The notes under the pieces were generated by a model, which saw only the letters and a program-made list of their open reading frames with translations, was not told where the DNA came from and made no database searches. Shown piece after piece: positions 1 to 10,400 of a stretch of 64,000 nt of DNA (position 1 is the first letter of the stretch; each line of letters begins with the position of its first letter). This DNA comes from Gorsachius magnificus (lineage: Eukaryota > Chordata > Aves > Pelecaniformes > Ardeidae): contig CM067082.1 in the NCBI GenBank assembly GCA_034008185.1, forward strand, positions 153,595,395 through 153,659,394, given 5' to 3'. The position numbers and the translations under genes are program-made.

Positions 1-5
1 CTTAC

Positions 6-47
6 ACGATGACATGTTGAAGTGATGTTCTGCAGCTCTATAGTCAT
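6..47 (-). CDS. DLEC1: DLEC1 exon 8
   Basis: The exon has 42 nt (14 codons) and is in phase 0 at both ends. The acceptor is AAATGAAG (AG at 49-48), and the GTAAG donor occupies bases 5-1 at the window edge. The product MTIELQNITSTCHR matches human MVIALQNTTTTSRY. The rest of the gene lies to the left. Confidence 0.9.
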
Positions 48-3000
48 CTTCATTTAAAAAGAAAATAAAATACTCCATTGTGTTTATCATCACTCATTAT
101 AATGTTTGCAGTTCCCTAGTACTCTGCTAGTAGTAGCTAATTTATCATTACAACCAACCTAAAAATCTCAGTTTATTAGATAAAGCCTGAATCAGACACT
201 ACAAAAACGAAGCAGAGACTGAAAAGGGTCCCATTTTGTTGTCACCGGTTAGTGTGCCAGTGGTGTGTGTGAAAGAGTATCTTAAAGGAAGCTAAAGGGT
301 CATTAATTCAATATAAAGAAGAAACTCGGACTTTTGCTAAACTGCAGAAAGCCAAAAGGTTGGGTGAAATATGTAGATCATGGTAGGACATAATGCTTCT
401 CAATGGCAGAATTAACTCCCTGCAAAGATGTTCTCACCTCATAAACCTGGCCAACTTCATAATCAGAAAACAAAACAGCAGGTGGATTGGCAAGAAACAC
501 AGGAACAAATGAAGTACCGCTGAAAGATAAGAAAAAGAAGAAACTATCTTACTGCCTAGTTCTTTAAATACTGATAAAATGAGAACCGCAAAATGTATCC
601 CTTAGCAAAACTGAAAGGCCATACAGATATACTTTGTTTCCTAAGACACTACAGACATTTAGCTCAAAACATCTACATGTAAATGCACAGTAATGCTGTA
701 GTGAAGCTCTCTGTGTGCTCCAGCTCAGAAGCAAGAAACTGTATCTACGGCATACCCTTTATGATCTGCTTTTCTTCTGGCTATGGCTTGTTCCACCTTT
801 TCTTGAGAAATGACAAGAGATTTGCCTCCATGAAGAGCATTTGGTGCGAAAAAGCGGGGGTTCTTCAAGTAATTCCGTTTCTTCTCAAGTTTGGCAAGGT
901 AAGCACGCTCACTTTCTCTCTCTGCTATGCACTTACTGTCTTTCCAGGCTAGCTTCTGTGAGGCATTAGTTTTCTTCGAAAAAAAAAGAGATCGTGGTGC
1001 AAAATTAAACACAGGAATTTTGAGGATGATGAAAAAGGTATCTGTTCATGTCTCATTAAAGCAACACAGCACTGAAAATTCATATGGAACTATTGTATTT
1101 CTCTTTTCTTAACACGTCAAATAAAATAAGTACTGGAGAAAAATCAACAATGCTTTGGTATTTACCCTTTGTTATAGGAACAGCAATAGGCCCTACAGGT
1201 CTGCCAGACTAAAACAAATCTGTAAAATGTACCTTACTTGTCTTTTTAGTCTGGTGGCTAGAGTCTGGAGTTGAAGGCAGAGTTAATGTGCATAAAGACA
1301 CATTTGGCAGACTACCAGATATTTTCTGTAGGTGTGCAATCCCTGCAGGCATCTGGTCCTGCGAGCCTGAAGAAACATGCTGTTTAAAACTAAATGTCTC
1401 TCTGATGTAGCCAGGTTCTGATTTTCCTGCAATTCAAAGAGAAACAGAATTCTGTAAGAGAAAAGCATGAATTATAAGCACTTATTCTATGCATAGGTAT
1501 ATGAATTTATTTTAGTCTTGTTGATGGCAAAAATACACTTTACATCCTCTAGAATTCATTTATATTTATAGTCTATTTTGCACAAATGAAGCAGAGTGCT
1601 TTAATAAGAAAGCTTTCAGAAATACTAAACAAGCTATACACAAAGAAAGTTATATTACTCTCAGAAAGCTACATTAATCCTACAAGTGAGTGAGACTTAG
1701 AATGCCCTGTTCAGTTTACAAAAACATCTATATGTTGGACTTGCGTCAGTCAGAAAATTGGCATAAACAGGATGTGCCACTTAGTCCCATGTTCCTATAG
1801 TTAGACAACAGAATTGCCACCTCAGAGGAAACTCTGAGATACTAGATTTTTGGCTTTTTTGGAATTAAAATGGAACACCTCCCCTGAATCTTGGAATTTG
1901 CGACTACATTGATTGTTCTGAAATATTTGTTTTCACTTGACTGAAAAATTTTACCTTCACTAAAACCTTTCACCTTGGCTCACACATGAGTAAAATAAGT
2001 CTTGACATTGCCCAAAAGATTTTTCTTACTGATCTTCATTTGCAAATTAAACGGATATATTTCCAGAACTGGAAAATTTAAAACCAAAATAAAGAATACA
2101 GTTTTATTTCGCTGAAAACAGTTTCTACTTTAATGTAACCACTTCCCTTCTCTGTATACAGGATGCAGTCACAGACTTGAGCTAATGAAATTGAATAGAG
2201 GAAGAGCAGTCACAATTAATACAGTTTTTGCGTCAGACGGAAAGAACTGTAAACAAATGTGCAACCACCATTAAATTTCATATTTAAGCACATTTAAACT
2301 CAATAATCCATTAATTCCAGAGGAAGAGAATTTTTAATTTATCAATTTTATTTTGACAATGTCCCTTTAGTGAAATTTTATGCTTGTAATACTAGAGCCC
2401 CTCCTGCATTGGCAGAAAACTATAAACTCAGCTCTGCTACATCCTCCAATGCTTCAATTCTTACAGAATGTTCTAAAAAGTCTAAATTATTCTCTGCTTT
2501 AGAAGTTACCTTTTGGTGCTCTAGTAACAGGTAATTTATCAGTGATGTAATCATCAGGGCAGGTTAAATGATTTTTTCTGAGAAGTTCATTATCCACAAT
2601 CCACCTAAAAGAGGATGCCACTGCAACAGTAAAAAAAAAAAAAAAAATTAAAAAATGCAAAAGCTTAGCCTCTTAAGACACATCTTGATCAATCCAAAGT
2701 AATGTTGTCTTTATAACTGACCAGCACCAGGTAATATTTCTGGATAGAGAAACAGTCTGCTATTTTAATCCCAAGACTTGGGCATGCATCTCCACAATTA
2801 TAAATTCAGTTCAAACCCAGCTATGCAGCCATCGGAGAAACATTTACTCTCTGTTCTTTGCTGCTATATATCAAGGTGTGTATGCTTGTAATAAAGTTAG
2901 GTGGTAAGCCATTAATTGCAAATTTAATACCTTGAAAACGACCTGGTCATTTAGTCTCTTACAGTATTAAACAGATGTTACTCTACCTGAATGTCTGCAC

Positions 3001-5857
3001 AAAATCCTTCAGAGTTGCTCCACTGATGTAAAGCCAAACTAGAAGCTCACTGAGCCTAGTGTCACTCCTACCAGTGATTCAGACAAACGTTGCACAGATC
3101 TCCAGTTTCCATAAGCATGTACTGGGGACAGACAGTATGTCCAGATCCTCACCTGATGGCAATCCCATTTTGTGGAAATCTTCCCCCGCATCTGCCTTCA
3201 GCACATTTAGGGCCCTTTCTTCTTCAGCTTTTGCTCGATCCTGGGCCTGAATGATGTTCTCTTCTACTATGTCAGCTTCTGTCAATCGGCACTTATATTC
3301 AGCAAGAAGCTGGCACGGGTGAATGTAGAGAAGTGAGTCTGACTTGAACTGTCACAAATTATTAAAGATCTCCTTGCAGATAAATGTTTTCTATTTGCCT
3401 TTGAGGGGTAAATAGAGATAGCCTGGTAAAACATCATTACTTTACAAGCATAAACTGGCCTGCTAAAACACGGTCATTCCTGTAATTTAACTTGTGCTGG
3501 GTAAGAAGCACTACCCAAGAAAAACGTGTGAAAGATGAGGAGACTCTCTCAGGACAAGAGAATTGTCCCTTTACCTTCTGTGGGACAGTAGCAACTGCAC
3601 TGTATTTTGTCTAGAAGTGTAGGATTAAATTTAAAGTGAATGCTCCCTCCTAGTTACTAGGAAGGTTTCTAAACCTCAAAAAGTGATACTTCACTTCTTC
3701 TGACATATTTTGGATCACTCTGCCCCGTGTGGTTAAGTGCTTTACAAGCACCATTCAGAAAGAAAAATCCTGCCTTAAAGAGGTACCAATGTAAGTTAGA
3801 GAGAGAATATAGTGGAGGCACAGAGACATAAAAGACCAACACCAAGAGAAACTGATAGACATTGCTCTCCAAACCTCGCTGAGCTTTCTGTAGAACTTTT
3901 ATGTAACAAGGTTTAATCTTTTGGCTCATTTAATAGAATTAAGTATTTCATTTAATAGAATTAAATAATTCAATTTAATTTTTTAAATCAAAAGGGTAGG
4001 ATGCATCTTAGCTAAAAATGAGATACTTCCTCCTGTCCTGCTCATTCTGGGATCCCTCCACTGTCAGATGGATTGTGCCCTAAAAGTGCCTGGGTTTGTG
4101 GGTTTTTCTTTCCTTTTTCTGATGATACAGAGCCTTGGGTGACTAGGTCAGCTGTAACATACATGTTACAGACATGTACTGTTAGTTGAAATGAACCTTA
4201 TCCAAACAGAAGTACTCCCATTTATTACTCAGACCATACTGCGTCTACCAATACATTCACAAATCACTCAAAAGAAACACAAAACTTTTTTTCACGTCTG
4301 ATAACCTTTGAAGAGGGTATGAAGACACAAAATGGAAAAAATACCTGTTGCTCAAGTCACCAGCAGTAGCCTCTACTTTTATACACTGACAATAGCTATC
4401 AGAGCAATGATTAATACAAGTATTTTGCATTTCTACTGGTGATTTCACCCAAGATCCCCGAGCAGCATTGCAAATGCTAATGGGTTACACGTCATAGCGC
4501 ACCACCAAGGTAAGCACAGATAAATAACATTTGCAGCATCTGGTTTAAAAATGCAGCACAGGAGAATACTTTATTGCAAGATAGGAAGTCTGGTACACTG
4601 ACCTGCAGCTGCAGGGCAAAGCTGTCAGCCAGTAGAATAGACATTTAAAGGGCTACTGGTTTTACTGTGTGTCAGAAAAGACGTCCAGAGCTGAGAATAT
4701 CATGAAGGAGCATGTGGTGAATATTAATTTATATGAAAGGTACTGTGGGAAACTTGCTCCAGTAAATTTCCATTAAAATGTCAGTTCTAGGATCACACCC
4801 CTCCCCCCCCCCCGCCTTTTTTTTTTTTAATTTTACAGAAGATCTGGAAATTACAAAGTAGCAATGAAAGCTGAACAAGAGCTCCAAACTCTGACTTGGT
4901 TTTGACTTGTACCTTCTGTAGCTCCTCCGTAAAAGTCTCGTGATAAATGTTGTCTCCTCCTCGGGATTTGATCCAATTCCTCTCCATGTCCACCCCGATA
5001 ACATCTCCAGTGTACAGGTCCTTAAAGGTGCCAGCCAGCAAGTGGGAGATGTCCTGAGGAAGGAAAATGAGGATGTTGGTGTTTATGACCTGAGACGGGA
5101 TCAGAGGAGATCCCAGGGCGAGACTCGTGCGTGCAAAACAGCTGGAATTACCGAAATGAGGAGGGAAAGGGCTGGGAAAGGTACCTGGGAAGGACCCCAA
5201 AAGGGGACACGCTGTGTGTACGCACGTGGACGCCGAGGTGTGGAGGCAGTATGTGTGTGTGTGTGTAGACAAGATTGTGGAAGCTGTGTGAGGCTGTGTG
5301 TGTGTGTGTGTGCGGCTGTGTGCAGGGTGTGTGTGTATGTGAGGCTGTGTGCAGGGGGGGTGTGTGTGAGGCTGTGTGTGTGTGTGTGTGCGGCTGTGTG
5401 CAGGGTGTGTGTGTATGTGAGGCTGTGTGCAGCGGGGGGTGTGTGTGTGTGAGGCTGTGTGCAGGGGGTGTGTGTGTGTGTGTGTGAGGCTGTGTGCAGG
5501 GGGGTGTGAGGCTGTGTGTGTGTGTGTGAGGCTGTGTGTGTGTGTGTGAGGCTGTGTGTGTGTGTGTGAGGCTGTGTGCAGGGTGTGCGTGTGTGTGTGT
5601 GAGCAGCTGTGTGCAGGGTGTGTGTGTGTGAGGCTCTGTGTGTGTGTGTGTGAGGCTGTGTGCAGGGGGGGTGTGTGCGGCTGTGTGCAGGGGGGTGTGT
5701 GCGGGGGTGTGTGTGCGGGGGTGTGTGCGGGGGGTGTGTGTGCGGGGGTGTGTGCGGGGGTGTGTGTGCGGGGGTGTGTGTGCGGGGGTGCGCCTGCCCG
5801 TGCGGCCCAGCCCCGCCCAGGTACCTGCGTGCCGCGGTAGAGCCCGCGCTCCGCCAT
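6..5857 (-). CDS. DLEC1: DLEC1 (CFAP81), 5' portion, eight exons
   Basis: This is the N-terminal part of the DLEC1 cilia- and flagella-associated protein, a large protein rich in immunoglobulin-like ASH/MSP-type repeats. It is linked to cilia and sperm tails and was described in human as a candidate tumour suppressor. CDS segments on the minus strand are 5857-5825, 5053-4913, 3309-3153, 2620-2510, 1366-1233, 973-756, 519-438 and 47-6. They total 918 nt (306 codons) with compatible phases at every junction and no internal stop. Recognition rests on remembered human DLEC1: DISHLL, the IIQAQDRA-type helix, ELLRK-HL, YLKNPRFF, GGKSLV, PVFLA-PP, DYE-G-VYE and a TIELQN-type segment all align in order. 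The gene continues left of the window. It lies head to head with PLCD1, as in human. The assignment is strong; exon 5 and the exact start codon are the weaker parts. Confidence 0.93.
48..755 (-). other. DLEC1 introns 7 (48-437) and 6 (520-755)
   Basis: These are short introns flanking exon 7, which lies between them at 438-519. I see no recognisable repeat or RNA gene in either. Confidence 0.8.
438..519 (-). CDS. DLEC1: DLEC1 exon 7
   Basis: The exon has 82 nt and runs from phase 2 to phase 0. The acceptor is ATCTTTCAG (AG at 521-520) and the donor GAG|GTGAGA (GT at 437-436). It encodes TSFVPVFLANPPAVLFSDYE and then VGQVYE. Human DLEC1 has [23 protein letters not shown] at this point, the entry to its first ASH-like repeat. 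Confidence 0.93.
756..973 (-). CDS. DLEC1: DLEC1 exon 6
   Basis: The exon has 218 nt and runs from phase 0 to phase 2. A nine-T tract leads into the acceptor TTCGAAG (AG at 975-974); the donor is AAAGG|GTATGC. The product begins KTNASQKLAWK and contains KKRNYLKNPRFFAPN and GGKSLV. Human DLEC1 has KKASQ, SRNHFLKNPRFFPPN and GGKSLV in the same order. A CACAG acceptor 18 nt further in is also in phase and would remove six residues. I prefer 973 because the NASQ residues have a human counterpart. Confidence 0.88.
1233..1366 (-). CDS. DLEC1: DLEC1 exon 5 (probable)
   Basis: The exon has 134 nt and runs from phase 1 to phase 0. The acceptor is TTTCTTCAG (AG at 1368-1367) and the donor AAG|GTACAT (GT at 1232-1231). 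A competing GTAAGG donor lies five bases inside the exon, but it would break the phase to exon 6. The product is a Ser/Thr/Leu-rich linker with only weak similarity to human, which is long and charged here. It is supported mainly because it is open and phase-compatible on both sides. It could be a fast-evolving linker exon, or the true linker exon may lie elsewhere in this intron. Confidence 0.6.
1367..2509 (-). other. DLEC1 intron 4
   Basis: This is AT-rich intronic DNA with no recognised repeat, RNA gene or convincing additional exon. The 259-nt intron 5 (974-1232) is likewise featureless. Confidence 0.7.
2510..2620 (-). CDS. DLEC1: DLEC1 exon 4
   Basis: The exon has 111 nt and is in phase 1 at both ends. 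A poly-T tract leads into a TTGCAG acceptor (AG at 2622-2621), and the donor is AAAG|GTAACT (GT at 2509-2508). With the base carried over from exon 3 it reads VASSFRWIVDNELLRKNHL and continues to APKG. Human has VKSVSRWCIDSELLRKHHL, also ending in APKG. A nearer AG, just before the RW codons, would shift the frame to a stop, so the upstream acceptor is correct. Confidence 0.92.
2621..3152 (-). other. DLEC1 intron 3
   Basis: The intron has a 17-base A run (2631-2647) beside the exon 4 acceptor, which acts as the poly-T tract on the sense strand. Nothing else is recognised. Confidence 0.75.
3153..3309 (-). CDS. DLEC1: DLEC1 exon 3
   Basis: The exon has 157 nt and runs from phase 0 to phase 1. 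The acceptor is GTGCCAG (AG at 3311-3310). The donor CAG|GTGAGG (GT at 3152-3151) is a near-perfect consensus. The product is a charged helix containing EENIIQAQDRAKAEEERALN, which matches the human ERHITQAQARAIAENERV segment and probably forms a coiled coil. An open frame continues past the donor, but those residues have no human counterpart. Confidence 0.9.
3310..4912 (-). other. DLEC1 intron 2
   Basis: This is unannotated intronic DNA. It contains a short 16-bp direct repeat near 3927-3964 and a C-run/T-run block at about 4801-4830. No coding or RNA feature is seen. Confidence 0.7.
3927..3964. repeat. Short direct repeat, 16 bp, period 22
   Basis: Two identical copies of CATTTAATAGAATTAA lie at 3927-3942 and 3949-3964 in AT-rich DNA of DLEC1 intron 2. 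Confidence 0.75.
4913..5053 (-). CDS. DLEC1: DLEC1 exon 2
   Basis: The exon has 141 nt (47 codons) and is in phase 0 at both ends. The acceptor is a CCTTCCTCAG-type site (AG at 5055-5054) and the donor AAG|GTACAAG (GT at 4912-4911). It starts with DISHLLAGTFKDLY and ends with TEELQK. Human DLEC1 has DISHLLTGVFRNLY at the corresponding place and a matching QLQQIR end. This is the clearest anchor for naming the gene. Confidence 0.93.
5248..5795. repeat. TG-rich compound minisatellite in DLEC1 intron 1
   Basis: About 550 bp of (TG)n blocks alternate with repeats of a GAGGCTGTGTGCAGGG-type unit. They pass at about 5690-5790 into repeats of TGTGTGCGGGGG. The array lies between exon 1 (ends 5825) and exon 2 (starts 5053). 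The G-rich strand is the plus strand, so the DLEC1 transcript carries the CA/C-rich strand. Because (TG)n lacks stops in several frames, the array creates long spurious open frames of Thr-His-rich or Val-Cys-rich peptides on both strands. None of these should be read as proteins. Confidence 0.95.
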
Positions 5858-6240
5858 GGCAAGCCCGGCGGTGGGGTCGCCCCGGCCGGCCCGGCCCGCC
5901 GGGCCTCCCGCCGCCCCCTCGGCCTCCCGCCGCGGCCCGGACGCGCCGCCGTTGCTGAGCGACCGCGGGGGCGGGAAGGGCCGGGCCGGCGGGCGGGGGA
6001 GCCGGGCCGGGGGCGGAGTGGAGGCAGCCCGGGCTGAGCCCCGTCCGAGGCCCCCCGGCGGGATAACGGGGGCCGCCCCCCGCCCCCGCGCCCGGGCTTC
6101 CTCGCCCCCCCCCCCCCACCAGCCCTTCCCGCCGCCTTCCCGCCGCCGTACCATTGTCCCGGCCCTCTGGGAGGGCCGAGGGCAGCGCGCCATGTCTCTG
6201 TGAAGCTCCTTCCCGGTTTCTGCCCTGCCGCTGCCAAAAT
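5800..6240 (-). promoter_or_regulatory. CpG island and probable DLEC1 promoter
   Basis: This is a very GC-rich, CpG-dense stretch covering DLEC1 exon 1 and the sequence upstream of its ATG, with many GGGCGG/CCCGCC-like boxes. I see no TATA box. This fits a CpG-island promoter with dispersed start sites. The transcription start cannot be placed from sequence alone. Moderately GC-rich DNA continues to about 6560. Confidence 0.75.
5825..5857 (-). CDS. DLEC1: DLEC1 exon 1, coding part
   Basis: The segment encodes MAERGLYRGTQ and ends in phase 0 at a CAG|GTACCT donor (GT at 5824-5823). The ATG at 5857-5855 has a near-ideal Kozak context (GCCATGG). The next exon starts with DISHLL, and human DLEC1 has TQ immediately before DISHLL, which supports the donor. 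Human exon 1 encodes a much longer N-terminus. Here the frame stays open upstream to another ATG at 6193, so a longer GC-rich N-terminus is possible. The 5857 start is chosen for its Kozak context and because the upstream codons are low-complexity Pro/Ala/Gly/Arg. Confidence 0.75.
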
Positions 6241-6714
6241 GCCTACTATTTGTGCTCTTTTAAAGCAGCAGAGCTGTATGAATTAATAAGAAACGAAATA
6301 AAATGTTGACTTGCAACTTTTGAGGGGATTTGGGCTTTCCGGGAGGCCTGGCTCGCCCCTCCGCCGCCATCAGGCTCCGGCACAGGCCGCGCGTGTGGCA
6401 GCAGCTGAGGGGAGAAGGCGAATCCTCACCCCAGTCCCCAGCTCGTCCCTGCCGCTGCAGCCGGGCTGCGAGGGCTGGAAGATGGGGTAATTCGCCATCA
6501 GCCTGAGAAACCATCCATCTTCCCCCCGCCCCAGCCTGCCACAGCGCCCGGGCTGTGTACGCCGGTTGCTAACAACAGCCGCCTGCTCCCGCCAAAGAGG
6601 GTGATATTTTCCTTAGAAACCATCCTGGCTAGCATTTTTTGCTTGTCCTGCCTCCTTTTTTTCTTTTTTTTTTCTTTCCCCCTGGTGATACCTTAAGGGT
6701 CAAAAGACCCCCGA

Positions 6715-7420
6715 TGTAAGCGGCTTACATGCATAAGATTCAGGCCTTATTGTCTAGTTTGCTGATGCTTTGCTAAAGTCAGTAGTGTCTAGTTTGGATG
6801 TTTCGCTAAAGTCAGTAGTGTAGTTACTTAGTAAATTTAGAACCCTATTCAAGGACGGGAAGAATCGGGAGGGGATTGAAGCAAAAGGATAATAACGGTT
6901 TGTCAAGGTTGCTAGACTAGAAGGAATGAGAACTAATTGACGCAGGAAGATTTGTGGCTCCTTACAAAGGACAGTTTTTGATAAGAACCAGGAGTTTACC
7001 TCAAGAACTGGTCTACACCGACCCTGCAGTTTGGGCAAGAGCCAAGGAGCAACTGAGTCTGCGCAAGAACAAGGGGTTACTAGCGGTGACAAAGAGGAGC
7101 CATCAGCCTTCATCCCCACGACCCCCGACACCAACCACAAGGAGGCACTGAGCAAGCGCAGTGGGGAGGGATTTATGGAAATGACCACCTGAAGCTAATT
7201 TTAATACAAAGTGGGGACAGGTTATGCATATGTATAGGCATATTGGGAAACTTCATGCATATGTAACACTTTGCTACATATAAATGGGACAAGTTGCCGA
7301 TTGAAAGTATGCACGTTAGGTGGAGTGATCCCCCGTGCATCCGGTGCTGTGAATAAAGAATGCCTGCCTTTTAACACTACATTGGTGTTACGAGGTTCGT
7401 TCTTCCCGATTTCGGTGACA
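6715..7420 (+). mobile_element. Probable solo endogenous-retrovirus LTR
   Basis: The block begins with TGTAAGCGGCTTACA, a palindromic TG start, and ends with CGGTGACA. It has LTR-like signals: a TATAAAT element at 7279-7285 and an AATAAA polyadenylation signal at 7352-7357, about 65 bases before the CA end. The U3-like part has two copies of CTAAAGTCAGTAGTGT. No primer-binding site or gag follows, so this looks like a solo LTR. I could not find a matching target-site duplication, so the left boundary is uncertain. No viral gene is present. Confidence 0.65.
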
Positions 7421-10400
7421 TTTGCGTCTTGCAAGGAGCCTGACTGTGGGCCCCAGGGCTTCTCCATCGCTATCAGGGTCACTGGGCTCCATCAGGGATC
7501 CTGTAAAGGGGGTTTGCAAGGGGTTGGAAGTGGATGTGGGTGATGTTACTGCCCTGTGATGTTACTCCACGAGAAATAACCATCACAAAAATAATTATAA
7601 TTCACCAACAGGTGGTGTTCCATGAGCAGATAAGCAAAAGGCCTGGGGTGCAAGCCCCATGTCAGCTGTGGGGGTGGTTGAAAAACTGGTGTTTGTAGGC
7701 ATGTGGCCCGTGGGCTTGTGACTGCATGGTGTCACAAGCTCATCAAAGTCTGTGTTTGGAACAAGACCCTAAATTAGACTCAGAGGCACCGCTGTGTTTT
7801 TAGTTGCCCTGTGAAAAAGGGAAACCTGCCCAAGGGAAAGCTCTGCAAATCTGCAATATCCTGTTGCAAAGGTTAAGGCAAATCAGACAAATCGCTAACA
7901 TCTGACCAGGGTGGGACCAGGTACCAGCATTTTCCGATAGAAAAGGTTCACAGTTTTGTTTCCGTGCAGGCATGTAGGTGTGTCCTTGCCTTTAAAAGTA
8001 GGTTGGAGCATCCACATTTTGACACGTTTCCATATCAGAATTCCAACTTTTCTCGTCATGTGCTCTTACAATTGATTATAATATCTGTTTGCTAACTGGA
8101 ATGTTAATAAAACCCAGCATTTTTCAAAGAATTCTTTCCCAGCCTTTAAGAAAGCCTTAGAGTCGTGGCAGTAAAGCAGATGTTTTTGTTTAAAATAGTA
8201 TATAGATGTACATGAAAACTGACTGTGGAAAAAACTTTCTGTACTTTCATCTTTACTGTCTTTCAGTAACTTGCCAAGCAGATCATCTCAGTTTAGAAGC
8301 TGAATTTTTTTTTTCCAGCTGCAGCCCAGAAACGCACCATGAAGTCTGGAAGTGAAGGTGAGATCCATCTGCCCAGTAGTCAGCTGCACGATCAGAAAGG
8401 AGGGCTTAAACACTGGTCCAGAGATATACACAATTGTTTCCCATATGACACTGGCATATTTTTCATTAGATCTCCATTTTTATACTGTCATCATTTACTC
8501 ATACAAACTTAAAAAATGAATGCCGCTGTTCTCGTTGTAAAGCTGTTTATATATATCCATATTTCCATATAGATATGATGAACATTAAGAACAATTTGGA
8601 TATATATCATCCTCTTTATCACCGTTCTAACATATTTGACTTCCAAAGGCTGAAGAGAGACTCATGCGTGTAGGAAATGAAAACAAACAAACAGAAACTT
8701 TACCCTACATTTATTGGTATAAACGTAGACACTTTCTCTAACTGCCATGTATGACCCCTACCAGACATTTTACCTTGTATTTCCCCTCTGTACCATGTAA
8801 GGTTGGATTTTATACTGAATTTTTGATTTGGGTTGGCTGGGTGGATCTGAAGGGACTCCAGAGGGCCCTACTTTGTATGCTTGTGTGCGCCGTGGAGCAC
8901 AATGGCATTTCTCTTGGAGGAAACTAATCTGAGCTCTCCAGGAGCTCACGTCATGCACTCCATCAGCTAACAGGCCCTCAAACTACAGGAGCAGGGAGAA
9001 GCTAGTCTGAAATAAAACATCCCCAAATGCCTACAGAGTGGGCATTTTCTCCTGAGCACTGACTTCTGTGCGCTGCGGTTCTGCTCCTAGTGCACCAAGC
9101 CACTTGCTATGGTAGACGTAGCCTAAGTCACAGACCTTAGAGGAATCCTAAGTTCTGTTAAAGTCCAGATTATTCCACTCTTAAAAGTAGTCTCCATGTC
9201 TTATCAGGATTGTATTGCTTTTCTGTATTTATTTTGTTCACACTCCCCAGGTGATCCCCACACATTCCTTGTTATCCCTCGAGGGTTTTTCAAAGTTCAA
9301 CTGTTGTCCAAAGCCATGCTTTCTCCTGGTAGTAACAGAAAAGGTCCTTCCCATTGTAACCTAACAAAATCACAGTAATGGAGGTGGTTTGTGCAGGCAT
9401 CCAGGTACCAAATGACACTACGGATAAGGCAAGCCCAGCTCCTTCTTTCTACTTGTTAGCTTTCTAGGACTGACAGTAACAACATATTTGTAGAAAAAAT
9501 GGCCAGATGTGATTTGAATGCAATCAGGGAGCTCAAGTACTGAGTAAGAGGCGATGTGTACGTAGCTGCATTGCAGAGTGGAACTGTACTGTACACTTTT
9601 TACAAAAATAGCTAGCTCCACAGAAGTTATATTCACCTTGCTCTTATTTTATCAAAAGTATATATGGATGTTATGATCTGGTTCTGCAAGTCAGCCAGTA
9701 TATTTTTTTATATATTTTAAAGCAACGGACAGCTGTCTTTGACTAACACTAATCTTAAATTCTTGTCAGCCTATATTCCTTAAGTGTGTAAATATTGGAC
9801 TCATAATAGCATCCTTTCACTAAATCAAAACAGCTTGCAGAAAAGTTCATACATTTATCTTCATCGTGACCCCAAAATCTTCACTAATGTCAGTGGACTT
9901 CCTTATAGACGGAGGACTCAACTAAACTGGTTCCACTCACTTGGTATTTGAAAGGTTTCTTTGAAATTATGAAATTTAGGACACTCTTGAAAAAAAAAAT
10001 CAAAGTTAAAAATTCTGCTGAATGTGCTGCCCCCACTATATTAATCTTACAATTTGGATTCATTTTGAAATAGGTATCTGTACATATCTCAAATGCAAAT
10101 ATAATTCAAATTATATATATGCTTATTAAAAGATATACAAAATATCCTTGGCTATATATTGATTTTAAAAACCCCCAAAATCCATAGGGTTCAAAATGCA
10201 TCAAGACTCTGCAATATGAAAAAAATATTTTGGGACTTTTTAGCATTTTCTGGAAACAGGACAAGTCACACAGGCTTCAGGTGGCGTTATTTAGACACAG
10301 GAAAGTAAGGGAAATGATATTGCAGTACTGTGCCGGAAGAATTGCACTGTTTTACGTATTTGCATCTGGGTAGCAGAAAATTATTTCTAATTATTTCTAT

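Noticed and set aside
2510..2607. Shorter DLEC1 exon 4 using the TTTTAG acceptor just before the RW codons
   Set aside because: It would shift the frame and meet a stop. The upstream TTGCAG acceptor keeps phase and adds VASSFR, which matches human.
3079..3152. Extension of DLEC1 exon 3 past 3153
   Set aside because: The frame is open, but a near-perfect CAG|GTGAGG donor ends the exon and only that splice continues in phase to the conserved exon 4.
5248..5795. CRISPR-like regular repeat array
   Set aside because: The units are variable, low-complexity TG/G repeats with no unique spacers, in a vertebrate intron.
4793..6193. Three long minus-strand open frames (466, 378 and 323 codons) through the minisatellite
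   Set aside because: They run through (CA)n-type repeats that lack stops in all frames, giving Thr-His-Pro-rich peptides. Only the pieces at 5825-5857 and 4913-5053 within the longest one are real DLEC1 exons, and the repeat between them is intronic.
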